Notes: generated by a model not told the origin, from the letters alone. Counted from the stretch's first letter, positions 1 to 9,025 are shown. The stretch: 64,000 nucleotides of DNA from Streptomyces sp. VRA16 Mangrove soil (GCF_017377775.1 NZ_JAFVLN010000018.1:124001-188000); one strand, 5' to 3'. Program-made: numbers and translations.

Positions 1-1
1 C

Positions 2-607
2 CTGCTCGACCTGGTTCAGGTCATGGACCGGATCCGGCGCGAGTGCCCGTGGTCGAGGCTGCGTACCCACGAGGACCTGGCGAAGTACGCCCTGGAGGAG
101 ACGTACGAACTGGTCGACGCGATCGAGGCCGGGGACCGCGAGGAGCTGCGCGAGGAGCTCGGCGACGTGCTGCTCCAGGTCGTCTTCCACGCGCGCATCG
201 CGCAGGAGGCGACGGGCGACGACGAGCCGTTCTCCATCGACGACGTCGCGGGCGGCATCGTCGACAAGCTCATCCACCGGCACCCGCACGTCTTCGGCGA
301 CGAGTCCGCGGCCACGCCGGAGGAGGTCCGGGAGATCTGGCTGCGCCGCAAGGGGGAGTCCAAGCGGCGCGACTCCGTGACCGACGGCGTCCCGCTCGGC
401 CAGCCCGCGCTGGCGCTCGCCGCGAAGCTCGGGTCCCGGGTGCGGGGCGCTTCGCTGGAGGTGCCGGTGCCCTCGGGGGCCGGGGTCGGCTACGAGCTGC
501 TCGGTCTTGCCCTGCGCGCCGAGGCCGAAGGGGTGGACCCGGAGGCGGCGCTCAGGGCTGCCGCCCGCGCCTACCGCGACGCGGTCCGCTCGGCCGAGGG
601 GCTTTAG
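2..607 (+). CDS. mazG: MazG nucleoside triphosphate pyrophosphohydrolase (5' end outside window)
   Basis: The gene enters the window already open at base 2, so its N-terminus is missing; the internal Met at 23 is not the start. The visible 201 residues show the MazG fold: a CPW motif, then the metal-binding helices with EETYE and EELGDVLLQ, which supply the Glu/Asp ligands for Mg2+, and the family segment HPHVFGD. MazG enzymes hydrolyse NTPs and dNTPs to NMP plus pyrophosphate and are thought to clean the nucleotide pool and modulate stress levels of ppGpp. A Gly/Ala-rich C-terminal tail follows the domain. It is followed by 233 non-coding bases with a dispersed repeat, so it is probably the last gene of its transcript. 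Confidence 0.9.
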   Translation: MLDLVQVMDRIRRECPWSRLRTHEDLAKYALEETYELVDAIEAGDREELREELGDVLLQVVFHARIAQEATGDDEPFSIDDVAGGIVDKLIHRHPHVFGDESAATPEEVREIWLRRKGESKRRDSVTDGVPLGQPALALAAKLGSRVRGASLEVPVPSGAGVGYELLGLALRAEAEGVDPEAALRAAARAYRDAVRSAEGL

Positions 608-630
608 CGCGCGTCGCGGCCGCGGGCGGG

Positions 631-757
631 TGGGGGCTGGTCGCGCAGTTCCCCGCGCGCCTGAGATGCGCACTTTCGGCGCGGCACCTCCCCGACGGGG
701 AAGGCTGCGCGCCGGCGCATGCCTTCAGGGGCGCGGGGAACTGCGCGAAGCAGGACC
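631..757. repeat. Inverted pair of a dispersed GC-rich intergenic repeat
   Basis: GCGCAGTTCCCCGCGC at 643-658 is exactly reversed at 731-746, with similar flanks (GGGGCTGGTC before, AAGCAGGACC after). The same core recurs in this window near 21010, 23533 and, in variant form, 54644. It is an intergenic element found many times in Streptomyces chromosomes. The pair could fold into a long hairpin after mazG and serve as a terminator. Confidence 0.7.
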
Positions 758-828
758 ACCGGGCCCGCGCGCGGCGACGCACACCCGCCCGGCAGACGGG
801 CAGCCGCACCCCCGCACTCCCCGACGGA

Positions 829-834
829 TACCGT
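829..834 (+). promoter_or_regulatory. Putative -10 hexamer TACCGT of a leaderless transcript
   Basis: TACCGT lies six bases before the GTG at 841. That places the expected transcription start on the initiation codon. A clear -35 box is not visible. Confidence 0.4.
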
Positions 835-840
835 CGAGGA

Positions 841-2130
841 GTGACCGAAAGCCCCGCCCCCAAGAAGACCGCCCCCGACCTGTTCACCTGGGAGTTCGCC
901 GGCAACCCGTACCCCGCGTACGCGTGGCTGCGCGACAACGCGCCGGTGCACCGCACCACCCTCCCCAGCGGCGTCGAGGCCTGGCTGGTCACCCGGTACG
1001 CCGACGCCCGCCAGGCCCTGGCCGACCAGCGGCTCAGCAAGAATCCGGAGCACCACGACGAGCCCAGCCACGCCAAGGGCAAGACCGGCATCCCGGGCGA
1101 GCGCAAGGCGGAGCTGATGACGCATCTGCTCAACATCGACCCGCCGGACCACACCCGCCTGCGCCGCCTCGTCTCGAAGGCGTTCACCCCGCGAAGAGTG
1201 GCTGAGTTCGCGCCCCGGGTGCAGGAGTTGACCGACGACCTCATCGACCGGTTCGCGGCGAAGGGCGAGGCCGACCTCATCCACGACTTCGCCTTCCCGC
1301 TCCCCATCTACGCCATCTGCGACCTGCTCGGCGTCCCGCGCGAGGACCAGGACGACTTCCGGGACTGGGCAGGGATGATGATCCGCCACGGTGGCGGCCC
1401 GCGCGGGGGAGTGGCCCGCTCGGTGAAGAAGATGCGCGGCTATCTGGCCGAGCTGATCCACCGCAAGCGCGCCGACCCCGGGGACGACCTCATCTCGGGG
1501 CTCATCCGCGCCTCCGACCACGGCGAGCACCTCACGGAGAACGAGGCCGCCGCGATGGCGTTCATCCTGCTCTTCGCCGGGTTCGAGACGACGGTCAACC
1601 TCATCGGCAACGGCACGTACGCCCTGCTCACCCACCCCGACCAGCGCGAGCGCCTGCAACGGTCGATCGCGGCGGGGGAGCGCGGCCTGCTGGAGACCGG
1701 GATCGAGGAACTGCTGCGTTTCGACGGCCCGGTGGAGCTGGCCACCTGGCGGTTCGCGACGCAGCCGCTGAGCATCGGCGGCCAGGACATCGCCGCGGGC
1801 GACCCGGTCCTCGTCGTGCTCGCCGCCGCCGACCGCGACCCGGACCGCTTCGCAGAGCCCGACACCCTCGACCTCGCCCGCCGGGACAACCAGCACCTCG
1901 GTTACGGTCACGGCATCCATTACTGCCTCGGTGCCCCGCTCGCCCGGCTCGAAGGACAGACCGCGCTCGCCACCCTGCTGACCCGCCTGCCCGACCTGCG
2001 ACTTGCGGCGGAACCGACCGATTTGCGGTGGCGCGGCGGGCTCATCATGCGTGGACTGCGCACGCTCCCCGTGGAGTTCACACCGCGTCAGGACGGGTCC
2101 GGTTCCCTTGACGGAGACCCCAAGAGCTGA
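841..2130 (+). CDS. Cytochrome P450, CYP107-like
   Basis: A 429-residue soluble P450 monooxygenase that would take electrons from a ferredoxin. Landmarks: I-helix oxygen-binding motif AGFETT near residue 245, K-helix EELLR, and the heme loop GYGHGIHYCLGAPLAR with the ligand Cys at about residue 362. The usual Phe seven residues before that Cys is Leu-Gly-Tyr here. The frame is open much further upstream through mazG, but similarity to the family begins at GTG 841, which also sits six bases after a TACCGT hexamer. Position between mazG and the rpf genes suggests the CYP107U orthologue that I recall being linked to sporulation in S. coelicolor; that identity is inference. No ferredoxin gene is adjacent. 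Substrate unknown. Confidence 0.9.
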   Translation: MTESPAPKKTAPDLFTWEFAGNPYPAYAWLRDNAPVHRTTLPSGVEAWLVTRYADARQALADQRLSKNPEHHDEPSHAKGKTGIPGERKAELMTHLLNIDPPDHTRLRRLVSKAFTPRRVAEFAPRVQELTDDLIDRFAAKGEADLIHDFAFPLPIYAICDLLGVPREDQDDFRDWAGMMIRHGGGPRGGVARSVKKMRGYLAELIHRKRADPGDDLISGLIRASDHGEHLTENEAAAMAFILLFAGFETTVNLIGNGTYALLTHPDQRERLQRSIAAGERGLLETGIEELLRFDGPVELATWRFATQPLSIGGQDIAAGDPVLVVLAAADRDPDRFAEPDTLDLARRDNQHLGYGHGIHYCLGAPLARLEGQTALATLLTRLPDLRLAAEPTDLRWRGGLIMRGLRTLPVEFTPRQDGSGSLDGDPKS

Positions 2131-2267
2131 CGGGCCGTCAAAACTGTGACTTTCACGTGATCTCCGCTGCATCGACTTGTGACAAGCGTTCGAGTGCCGC
2201 TACGTTCACCACTCATCGCGGCAGCACCACACGTCGCACGCAGCATCGTCACGCGAAAGGCAACCGC

Positions 2268-3299
2268 ATGCTCTCCGGGAACGGCCGACACCGTCGCCCC
2301 CGTCAGGCCCCTGCTCTCGTCGTCGCCGCCGGGGTCACCGGCAGCGCCATCGCGATCCCGCTGCTCGCCGCGACCCACGCGAGCGCCGCGTCCACCAGCG
2401 CCTGGGACAAGCTCGCCGAGTGCGAGAGCGGCGGCCAGTGGAGCCTGGACGCAGGTAACGGCTACTACGGCGGACTCCAGTTCTCGCAGGACATGTGGGA
2501 GCAGTACGGCGGCCTCGACTACGCCCCGCGCGCCGACCAGGCCAGCCGCTCCCAGCAGATAGCCGTCGCCGAGAAGATGCTCGACGCCAAGGGGCCGAGC
2601 GCCTGGCCGGGCTGCTCGGTCACGGCCGGCCTCACCAAGGGCGACGACTCGGCCGACGTCGACCCCGGCGTCAGCGCCTCCCCGCAGCCGTCCGGATCGG
2701 CCGGGTCGTCCGACAGCTCCTCGGGGGAGAAGAATCACGACGAGTCCGGCAGTTCGGACAAGTCGACGGGCGAGTCCACGGGTGACGCCTCCGACGACGC
2801 GTCGGGCGAGGCGTCCGACGGGGCGTCAGCGGATACCTCCGGTAACAAGAAGAGCGACGCGACGGACGACGCGACGACCGGGGCGCCGGACGACGCGACG
2901 GCCGGTGCGTCGGAGGACGAGACGGATCTCACGGACGGCAATTCGGCTTCGTCCGACCCGACTTCCTCCGTCACGCCCGACTCCTCCGACGCCGCCTCCG
3001 ACCCCTCCGCCTCCACGGACTCCTCGGCCGGCGGCCGCCACCGCGGCGACCGGGCGGCGGACGACACTTCCGACTCCCGTACGGGGGAAGGCCGTCACGC
3101 CTCCCGCGACGACGGGCGCGCCGACGGCACCTACACGGTCCGCTCCGGCGACAACCTCTGGGACATCGCCGACGCCCGTGCCGTGGAAGGCGGATGGACC
3201 GAGCTCTACGACCTCAACAAGAAGACGGTCGGCTCCGACCCCGACCTCATCCTTCCTGGTCAGAAGCTGGATCTTGGGCTCGAATCGGGCGAAAAGTAG
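2268..3299 (+). CDS. rpfC: Resuscitation-promoting factor with LysM domain and long acidic linker
   Basis: A secreted muralytic enzyme of 343 residues. It has a signal peptide (residues 1 to about 41, ending AATHASAA) and a transglycosylase-like Rpf domain (about 42-120) with the catalytic Glu in AECESGGQW and the GNGYYGGLQF signature. An unusually long Ser/Asp/Thr-rich acidic linker (about 130-285) follows, then a C-terminal LysM (TYTVRSGDNLWDIAD to LILPGQKL) that binds peptidoglycan. Rpf proteins cleave cell-wall glycan strands and promote spore germination. ATG 2268 is chosen because it starts the signal peptide and has GAAAGG ten bases upstream. It lies 343 bases upstream of a second rpf gene and has no riboswitch of its own. 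The name follows the S. coelicolor pair from memory. Confidence 0.88.
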   Translation: MLSGNGRHRRPRQAPALVVAAGVTGSAIAIPLLAATHASAASTSAWDKLAECESGGQWSLDAGNGYYGGLQFSQDMWEQYGGLDYAPRADQASRSQQIAVAEKMLDAKGPSAWPGCSVTAGLTKGDDSADVDPGVSASPQPSGSAGSSDSSSGEKNHDESGSSDKSTGESTGDASDDASGEASDGASADTSGNKKSDATDDATTGAPDDATAGASEDETDLTDGNSASSDPTSSVTPDSSDAASDPSASTDSSAGGRHRGDRAADDTSDSRTGEGRHASRDDGRADGTYTVRSGDNLWDIADARAVEGGWTELYDLNKKTVGSDPDLILPGQKLDLGLESGEK

Positions 3300-3346
3300 C
3301 GGGAGTTCAGAGCCTATTGGGGTGCGTATGTCCGCTTTTGATCGAG

Positions 3347-3362
3347 TGAGACATGAGTCTCA
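3347..3362. promoter_or_regulatory. Perfect palindrome upstream of the rpfA promoter
   Basis: TGAGACATGAGTCTCA has 6-base arms around ATGA. It lies about 30 bases before the predicted -35 box of the riboswitch transcript. It may be an operator; no regulator is known to me for this sequence. Confidence 0.35.
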
Positions 3363-3378
3363 AAGACCCTGATCGGCT

Positions 3379-3408
3379 TTGAATTCGGGCGGATCGACTG
3401 CTTACGGT
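3379..3408 (+). promoter_or_regulatory. Candidate promoter of the riboswitch-rpfA transcript
   Basis: TTGAAT (3379-3384) and TACGGT (3403-3408) are separated by 18 bases. A start near 3415 would transcribe the riboswitch from its first helix. Confidence 0.4.
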
Positions 3409-3409
3409 C

Positions 3410-3632
3410 GTGACCGCTCGCCACAGCGGGCCCCGACGGACGTCACGCCGAATCCTGCCGACGCCCGTACGGGAACAGTCGACGCGTCAGCGCCGTAGGC
3501 AGGAGCGGGGGACCCAGGTAAGCCGCCCTCCCGGGAGACCGGAGGGGCTTGGGGTTAAGCCGCGCACAAGGATGCGCGGCCGGACACTCACTGGTCCGAA
3601 CCCGACAGCTCACCTCGTAGGCGTCGGTGAGG
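3410..3632 (+). promoter_or_regulatory. c-di-AMP riboswitch (ydaO/yuaA family) in the rpfA leader
   Basis: The leader carries the conserved ydaO-yuaA blocks: GCCGAATCCTGCC at 3447-3459, GGCAGGAGCGGGGGACCCA at 3498-3516, TTGGGGTTAAG at 3549-3559, a strong helix GCCGCGCA/TGCGCGGC at 3560-3581, and the 3' block CCGACAGCTCACCTCGTAGGC ending near 3622. This family binds cyclic di-AMP and, in streptomycetes, is known to shut off the downstream rpf gene when the ligand is high. The ribosome site GAGGGGA follows directly, so control may act on transcription elongation or on translation. Confidence 0.92.
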
Positions 3633-3642
3633 GGATCTCTCC

Positions 3643-4347
3643 ATGCTGTTCTCCAGCAAGGGCAAGCACCGCCGCCCGTCCAAGGCCGTCCGTGTCGCCA
3701 CGCTCGCCGGTGTCGCCGGTGCCGCCGTCGCCGTCCCGCTGATGGGCGCCACCTCCGCCTCCGCCGCCACCTCGTCCGAATGGGACCAGGTCGCGCAGTG
3801 CGAGTCCGGCGGCAACTGGTCGATCAACACCGGCAACGGCTACTACGGCGGCCTCCAGTTCTCGTCCTCGACCTGGGCCGCGTACGGCGGCACCGCCTAC
3901 GCGTCCACCGCCGACCAGGCCTCCAAGGCGCAGCAGATCGCCGTCGCCGAGAAGGTCCTCGCCTCGCAGGGCAAGGGCGCCTGGCCGAGCTGTGGTGTGG
4001 GCCTGTCCGGCGCCTCCACGAGCAACTCCGCTCCGGCCCCCGAGCAGAACACCCAGCAGTCGCAGCCGCAGCAGCAGAGCCGGCCGCAGCAGCAGGAGCA
4101 GAAGTCGACCGAGCAGCACACCGACTCCTCGGCCGCCTCCCGCTCGCAGTCCCGTGACACCGTCACCACCCCGACCGGCCAGAAGGTCGAGAAGGGCGAC
4201 GGCGAGTACAAGGTGAAGTCCGGCGACACCCTCAGCAAGATCGCCGAGGCGCACGGCACCACCTGGCAGCAGCTGTTCAAGCTGAACAAGGACATCGTCA
4301 AGGACGCCGACCTGATCTACCCGGGCCAGCAGCTGCACCTGAGCTGA
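3643..4347 (+). CDS. rpfA: Resuscitation-promoting factor RpfA with LysM domain
   Basis: A 234-residue secreted muralytic protein: signal peptide (1 to about 44, cut after ATSASAA), Rpf domain with catalytic Glu in AQCESGGNW and GNGYYGGLQF, a short Gln-rich linker (about 125-165), and a C-terminal LysM (YKVKSGDTLSKIAEAHG to LIYPGQQLHLS). It would cleave peptidoglycan during germination and growth. It differs from the upstream paralogue in linker length and composition (glutamine instead of acidic serine-rich). Expression is predicted to be controlled by the c-di-AMP riboswitch in its leader, and a strong terminator lies 112 bases after the stop. ATG 3643 follows GAGGGGA at a normal distance. 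Confidence 0.93.
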   Translation: MLFSSKGKHRRPSKAVRVATLAGVAGAAVAVPLMGATSASAATSSEWDQVAQCESGGNWSINTGNGYYGGLQFSSSTWAAYGGTAYASTADQASKAQQIAVAEKVLASQGKGAWPSCGVGLSGASTSNSAPAPEQNTQQSQPQQQSRPQQQEQKSTEQHTDSSAASRSQSRDTVTTPTGQKVEKGDGEYKVKSGDTLSKIAEAHGTTWQQLFKLNKDIVKDADLIYPGQQLHLS

Positions 4348-4459
4348 CCCCGCCCGGGCCACGCCACGGGCTCGGCATCGGCGGACGCCGAGCCCCGGCC
4401 GCACCCCGTCCCCGGCTCGTCCCCGGCTTGACCCCACTCCCCGGTGGGCCGCTCACGTG

Positions 4460-4507
4460 AGCAGCCCCCACCCCATGCATCGCGAGATACAGGGGTGGGG
4501 GCTGCTG
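4460..4507 (+). terminator. Rho-independent-like terminator after rpfA
   Basis: AGCAGCCCCCACCCC (4460-4474) pairs with GGGGTGGGGGCTGCT (4492-4507) over a 17-base loop, followed by a T-rich tail TCTTTGTTCC. Confidence 0.8.
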
Positions 4508-4651
4508 TCTTTGTTCCGTTAAGAAACATTTCGCTCTGGGCGTTGTCCACGAGCCGGGCGGTCGGCTGGCCGATGCCCGGGAGCCGGTTACGCTCAGGGG
4601 TGCGGGGCAAGCCGCCCGCGCCATCGCGTCACATCCCAGAAGGAGATGCTC

Positions 4652-5932
<1,281 letters not shown>

Positions 5933-5991
5933 CGCCCCGGGTGCGGCGGTCCCCGCGTTCCAAGGGCTGACGCTCGCCCCGTAGGCAGTTC

Positions 5992-6036
5992 CGTACGTCC
6001 CCGCACTCGGTCCCGTACCGTGTGCGGGGACGTACG
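5992..6036. terminator. Strong hairpin between eno and divIC
   Basis: CGTACGTCCCCGCAC (5992-6006) pairs perfectly with GTGCGGGGACGTACG (6022-6036). No T-run follows, so it may be a terminator or an attenuating or RNA-stabilising structure between eno and the downstream genes. Confidence 0.6.
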
Positions 6037-6090
6037 CACGTGAACAGCAGGGGCCGGCAGGGCCCACCAGGGTCGGGGAGGCGGAGCGCG

Positions 6091-6603
6091 ATGCCGGGCA
6101 AGGTCCGAGACAGGGACGCTGATCGTGGTCAGGCCCGTTTCTCCACGGCCACCCGGCTGCGGCTGCTGGGCGAGCAGACCGCCGAACGGGTCTACCGCTC
6201 GCAGAACAAGCGCCAGGCCCGCCGCTCCCGCCTCACCGGCCGCGCGGCCCTGCTCGCCCTCGTGGTCTGCACCCTCGTCGTCGCGCTGGCGTACCCCATA
6301 AGGCAGTACGTCTCCCAGCGCGGCGAGATCGCGGACCTCCAGCGGCAGCAGCAGGAGGCCAAGGAGCGGGTCGACCGGCTCCGCGACGAGAAGGCCCGCT
6401 GGCAGGACGACTCGTACGCCGAGCAGCGGATCCGCGAGCGGCTGCACATGGTGATGCCGGGCGAGACCGGGTACGTGATGCCCGACCCGAAGGCCACCGC
6501 CTCCTCCAGCCGCACGGAGCAGGGCGCGGCCGACCGCCCCTGGTACGCGAACGTCTGGGACGGCGTCGACAAGGCCGACCAGGCAGACCTGGCCCAGAAC
6601 TGA
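6091..6603 (+). CDS. divIC: DivIC/FtsB-type septum formation initiator
   Basis: A 170-residue bitopic membrane protein of the divisome. Residues 1-48 are a basic cytoplasmic tail, about 49-70 form one transmembrane helix (AALLALVVCTLVVALAY), and about 73-115 form the periplasmic coiled coil (ISDLQRQQQEAKERVDRLRDE type). The conserved ERLHMVMPGETGYVMP segment follows, and the C-terminus has a short disordered tail. DivIC works with FtsL and FtsQ in septum synthesis. In streptomycetes it acts at vegetative and sporulation septa and is dispensable for growth. The start at ATG 6091 follows GGGGAGGCGGAG. It is followed after 29 bases by the DUF501 gene, probably co-transcribed. Confidence 0.9.
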   Translation: MPGKVRDRDADRGQARFSTATRLRLLGEQTAERVYRSQNKRQARRSRLTGRAALLALVVCTLVVALAYPIRQYVSQRGEIADLQRQQQEAKERVDRLRDEKARWQDDSYAEQRIRERLHMVMPGETGYVMPDPKATASSSRTEQGAADRPWYANVWDGVDKADQADLAQN

Positions 6604-6632
6604 ACCGACACGAAAGACATCCGAAGAAGGTC

Positions 6633-7187
6633 ATGGAAACTCCCCCGCCGCAGACCGAGCCCACCGCGCCCACGGACGCCGACATCCACGCGTTCAAGGA
6701 GCAGCTGGGCCGTCCGCCGCGCGGCCTGCGGGCCATCGCGCACCGCTGCCCCTGCGGCAACCCGGACGTGGTCGAGACCGCCCCGCGCCTGGAGGACGGC
6801 ACGCCGTTCCCGACGACGTACTACCTGACGTGCCCGCGCGCGGCCTCCGCCATCGGCACGCTGGAGGCCAACGGCGTCATGAAGGAGATGACGGAGCGCC
6901 TCAAGACGGACGAGGAGCTCGCGGCGAAGTACCGCGCGGCCCACGAGGACTACATCGCGCGCCGTGACGCCATCGAGGTCCTGGAGGGCTTCCCCAGCGC
7001 GGGCGGCATGCCGGACCGCGTGAAGTGCCTGCACGTCCTGGTCGGCCACTCGCTGGCGGCGGGACCGGGCGTGAACCCGCTCGGCGACGAGGCCATCGCG
7101 ATGCTCCCGGAGTGGTGGAAGAAGGGTCCGTGCGTGACGCCGTGCGGGGGCGCGGAGGCCGCGGAGGACACGGCGGTGGCCGAGTGA
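6633..7187 (+). CDS. DUF501 domain protein
   Basis: A 184-residue cytoplasmic protein of the actinobacterial DUF501 family, of unknown biochemical function. Recognisable family features: LGRPPRGLRAIAHRCPCG near residue 25-42, a CPRAASAIGTLEANG stretch and DRVKCLHVLVGHSLAAG. Conserved Cys and His residues (CPCG, CLHVL, CVTPCGG) hint at metal binding, which is inference. In many actinobacteria it sits between the septum protein DivIC and the Ppx/GppA phosphatase, as here. It overlaps the next gene by four bases (GTGA), so translation is probably coupled. AAGAAGG precedes the ATG. Confidence 0.88.
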   Translation: METPPPQTEPTAPTDADIHAFKEQLGRPPRGLRAIAHRCPCGNPDVVETAPRLEDGTPFPTTYYLTCPRAASAIGTLEANGVMKEMTERLKTDEELAAKYRAAHEDYIARRDAIEVLEGFPSAGGMPDRVKCLHVLVGHSLAAGPGVNPLGDEAIAMLPEWWKKGPCVTPCGGAEAAEDTAVAE

Positions 7188-8128
7188 CCCGGGTCGCCGC
7201 CATCGACTGCGGCACGAACAGCATCCGGCTGCTCGTCGCGGACGCGAATCCGGAGACCGGCGAACTCGTCGACCTGGACCGCCGGATGACGATCGTGCGG
7301 CTCGGCCAGGGCGTCGACAAGACGGGCCGGCTCGCACCGGAGGCGCTGGAGCGCACCTTCGCCGCGTGCCGCGAGTACGCCGCGGTGATCAAGGAGCACG
7401 GGGCCGAGAAGGTCCGCTTCGTGGCGACGTCGGCCTCCCGCGACGCGTCGAACCGCGACGACTTCGTCCGCGGCGTCCTGGACATCCTGGGCGTCGAGCC
7501 GGAGGTCATCACCGGTGACCAGGAGGCCGAGTTCTCCTTCACGGGTGCGACGAAGGAACTGACGGGCCGTGACGACGTGGCCGAGCCGTATCTGGTCGTG
7601 GACATCGGCGGCGGCTCCACGGAGTTCGTCGTCGGCACCGACACGGTCGAGCGGGCGCTCTCCGTCGACGTCGGCTGCGTCCGGATGACGGAGCGCCACC
7701 TCGTCGCCGAGGACGGCACGGTCACCGACCCGCCGACCCCGGCCCAGATCGAGGCGATCCGCGCCGACATCACCGAGGCCCTCGACAGGGTCACGCAGCT
7801 CGTGCCGATCACCTCGGCCCGTACGCTCGTCGGCCTGGCCGGTTCGGTCACGACGGTCGCGGCGCTCGCGCTCGGCCTGGACGCGTACGACTCGGCGGCG
7901 ATCCACCATTCCCGCATCCCGTTCGAGAAGGTCGCCGAGCTGACCGACTGGCTCCTCGCCTCCACCCACGCCGAGCGCGCGGCGAAGCCGGTCATCCACC
8001 CCGGCCGGGTCGACGTCATCGCCTCGGGCGCGCTGGTGCTCCGCCTGATCATGGAGTGGATCGGCGCCCGCGAGGTGGTCGTCAGCGAGCACGACATCCT
8101 GGACGGGATCGCCTGGTCGGTGGCCTGA
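7184..8128 (+). CDS. ppx: Ppx/GppA exopolyphosphatase family protein
   Basis: A 314-residue member of the sugar-kinase/actin-like ATPase superfamily that hydrolyses polyphosphate or pppGpp. It shows the phosphate-1 loop AAIDCGTNSIRLLV at the N-terminus, the second phosphate loop VVDIGGGSTEFV around residue 140, and the LVGLAGSVTTVAAL segment. At about 310 residues it is the short two-domain form without the C-terminal HD domain of E. coli Ppx. Start GTG 7184 overlaps the DUF501 stop. The open frame continues upstream to 7025, but that part overlaps DUF501. A hairpin follows the stop. Confidence 0.92.
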   Translation: MTRVAAIDCGTNSIRLLVADANPETGELVDLDRRMTIVRLGQGVDKTGRLAPEALERTFAACREYAAVIKEHGAEKVRFVATSASRDASNRDDFVRGVLDILGVEPEVITGDQEAEFSFTGATKELTGRDDVAEPYLVVDIGGGSTEFVVGTDTVERALSVDVGCVRMTERHLVAEDGTVTDPPTPAQIEAIRADITEALDRVTQLVPITSARTLVGLAGSVTTVAALALGLDAYDSAAIHHSRIPFEKVAELTDWLLASTHAERAAKPVIHPGRVDVIASGALVLRLIMEWIGAREVVVSEHDILDGIAWSVA

Positions 8129-8141
8129 GGGCCGGGCACGC

Positions 8142-8177
8142 GAGCCGGGGCCCCGACGTGTGGTCGGGGCTCCGCTC
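8142..8177. terminator. Bidirectional terminator between ppx and the toxin gene
   Basis: GAGCCGGGGCCCCGAC and GTCGGGGCTCCGCTC form an imperfect 15-pair stem with loop GTGTG between two convergent genes. It overlaps the last bases of the toxin gene. Confidence 0.55.
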
Positions 8178-8445
8178 AGAGGTTCCGGTAGAGGTCGCGC
8201 CGGTTGCCGACTTTGACGTCGAGGACGATCAGGGCGTCGTCCTCGACGGGATAGGCCACCCGGTAGTCGCCGACGCGGAGCCGGTGGAGCCCGGAGGGGC
8301 CGCTGAGCTTCTTGACGTCCGCGTCCTCGCGGTCGGGGTCGTCGCCGAGCGCGGTCAGTGCGGTGAGGATCCGCATGGCGGCTGTCCGGTCGATGGTGCG
8401 CAGCCGGCGCCGCGCCGCGGCGGTGAACCGGAAGGCGTACTTCAC
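8176..8445 (-). CDS. relE: RelE/ParE-family toxin
   Basis: An 89-residue protein with the RelE fold: KYAFRFTAAARRRLRTI at the N-terminus, KKLSGPSGLHRLRVGDYRVAYPV in the middle and DVKVGNRRDLYRN at the end. This matches the type II toxin pattern with the conserved arginines and terminal HRRxxY-like motif. RelE toxins cleave mRNA on the ribosome. Start GTG 8445 overlaps by four bases (GTGA) the stop of the upstream antitoxin remnant, the normal translational coupling of such pairs. The toxin looks full length while its antitoxin partner is broken, so the toxin may be inactive, unexpressed or neutralised in trans. Confidence 0.82.
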   Translation of the reverse strand: MKYAFRFTAAARRRLRTIDRTAAMRILTALTALGDDPDREDADVKKLSGPSGLHRLRVGDYRVAYPVEDDALIVLDVKVGNRRDLYRNL

Positions 8446-8609
8446 GCAGCACCCTCGCCGTGCTCGGCGAACAGGTCCGCGAGGACCTCCGCCATGGTCG
8501 CCGTCGGACCGCCTCGGCGAGTACCGCCTCGGCGAGTACCGCCTCGGCGTCACGGGCGAGCAGCTCGTCGGCGGCGTCCTCCAGGGCGTTGAAGCGATCT
8601 TCAGGGCCG
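8442..8609 (-). pseudogene. Decayed Phd/RelB-type antitoxin
   Basis: Reading toward the toxin, one frame encodes RFNALEDAADELLARD and AEAVLAE. After a one-base shift near 8511-8516 another frame encodes GGPTATMAEVLADLF and AEHGEGAA, then a stop overlapping the toxin start. Joined, these give the C-terminal half of a Phd/RelB antitoxin (EDAxD...EGGPTxxxAEVxAxL). No start codon and no N-terminal DNA-binding half is visible upstream in that frame. A 15-base unit (GCCTCGGCGAGTACC) is tandemly duplicated at 8511-8540 right at the frameshift, suggesting replication slippage. A sequencing error could explain the single-base shift but not the missing N-terminus. Confidence 0.6.
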
Positions 8610-8699
8610 AAGAAATGCCTCGCCTGAGCGCCTTTGGCGGCACTTGAGCACCCCGGTCGACCTCCGCGACACGCCCCGGCGACACCCCGTCGGGAAAGT

Positions 8700-8717
8700 T
8701 CGTGAAGTTCTTCACAA
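8700..8717. promoter_or_regulatory. Rex-operator-like palindrome upstream of ndh
   Basis: TCGTGAA-GTTC-TTCACAA matches the Rex consensus TTGTGAA-N4-TTCACAA at 13 of 14 arm positions. Rex is the NADH-sensing repressor of respiratory genes in Streptomyces. The site is 309 bases before the ndh start and also lies upstream of the antitoxin remnant, but NADH dehydrogenase is the sensible target. Between it and ndh lies a hairpin GGGCCCTTGG/CCAAGGGCCC (8744-8784). Confidence 0.55.
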
Positions 8718-9025
8718 GGAAATGGGTCCTCTTGGAGGCTGTTACGGGCCCTTGGGGCCGTCCGGGGCCCACCAAGGGCCCTGTCGGGCGGTGCACGCGG
8801 GGTTCCGGGCGTGTTACGCGCGGATGAAAATCCCGGGTGGTCCAGTACCGCCGAACGCTCACTGCCGCTGCTCAAAGGGGGTGAGCAACGACTGGCGTCA
8901 CATCGTGGTTCCCTTCGGGCACCATGACATGGGTCACGTGGGCGGCGAAGTGTAGCAGAGCCCTCAGGCAACCTTGTGAAGGGGCGCACGAGCACCCCCC
9001 TCCACTCGGGTGGATACTCGATGGC

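Noticed and set aside
8744..8784. GGGCCCTTGG/CCAAGGGCCC hairpin as a terminator
   Set aside because: It has no T-run and lies between the Rex-like site and ndh with no gene ending before it. It is more likely leader structure.
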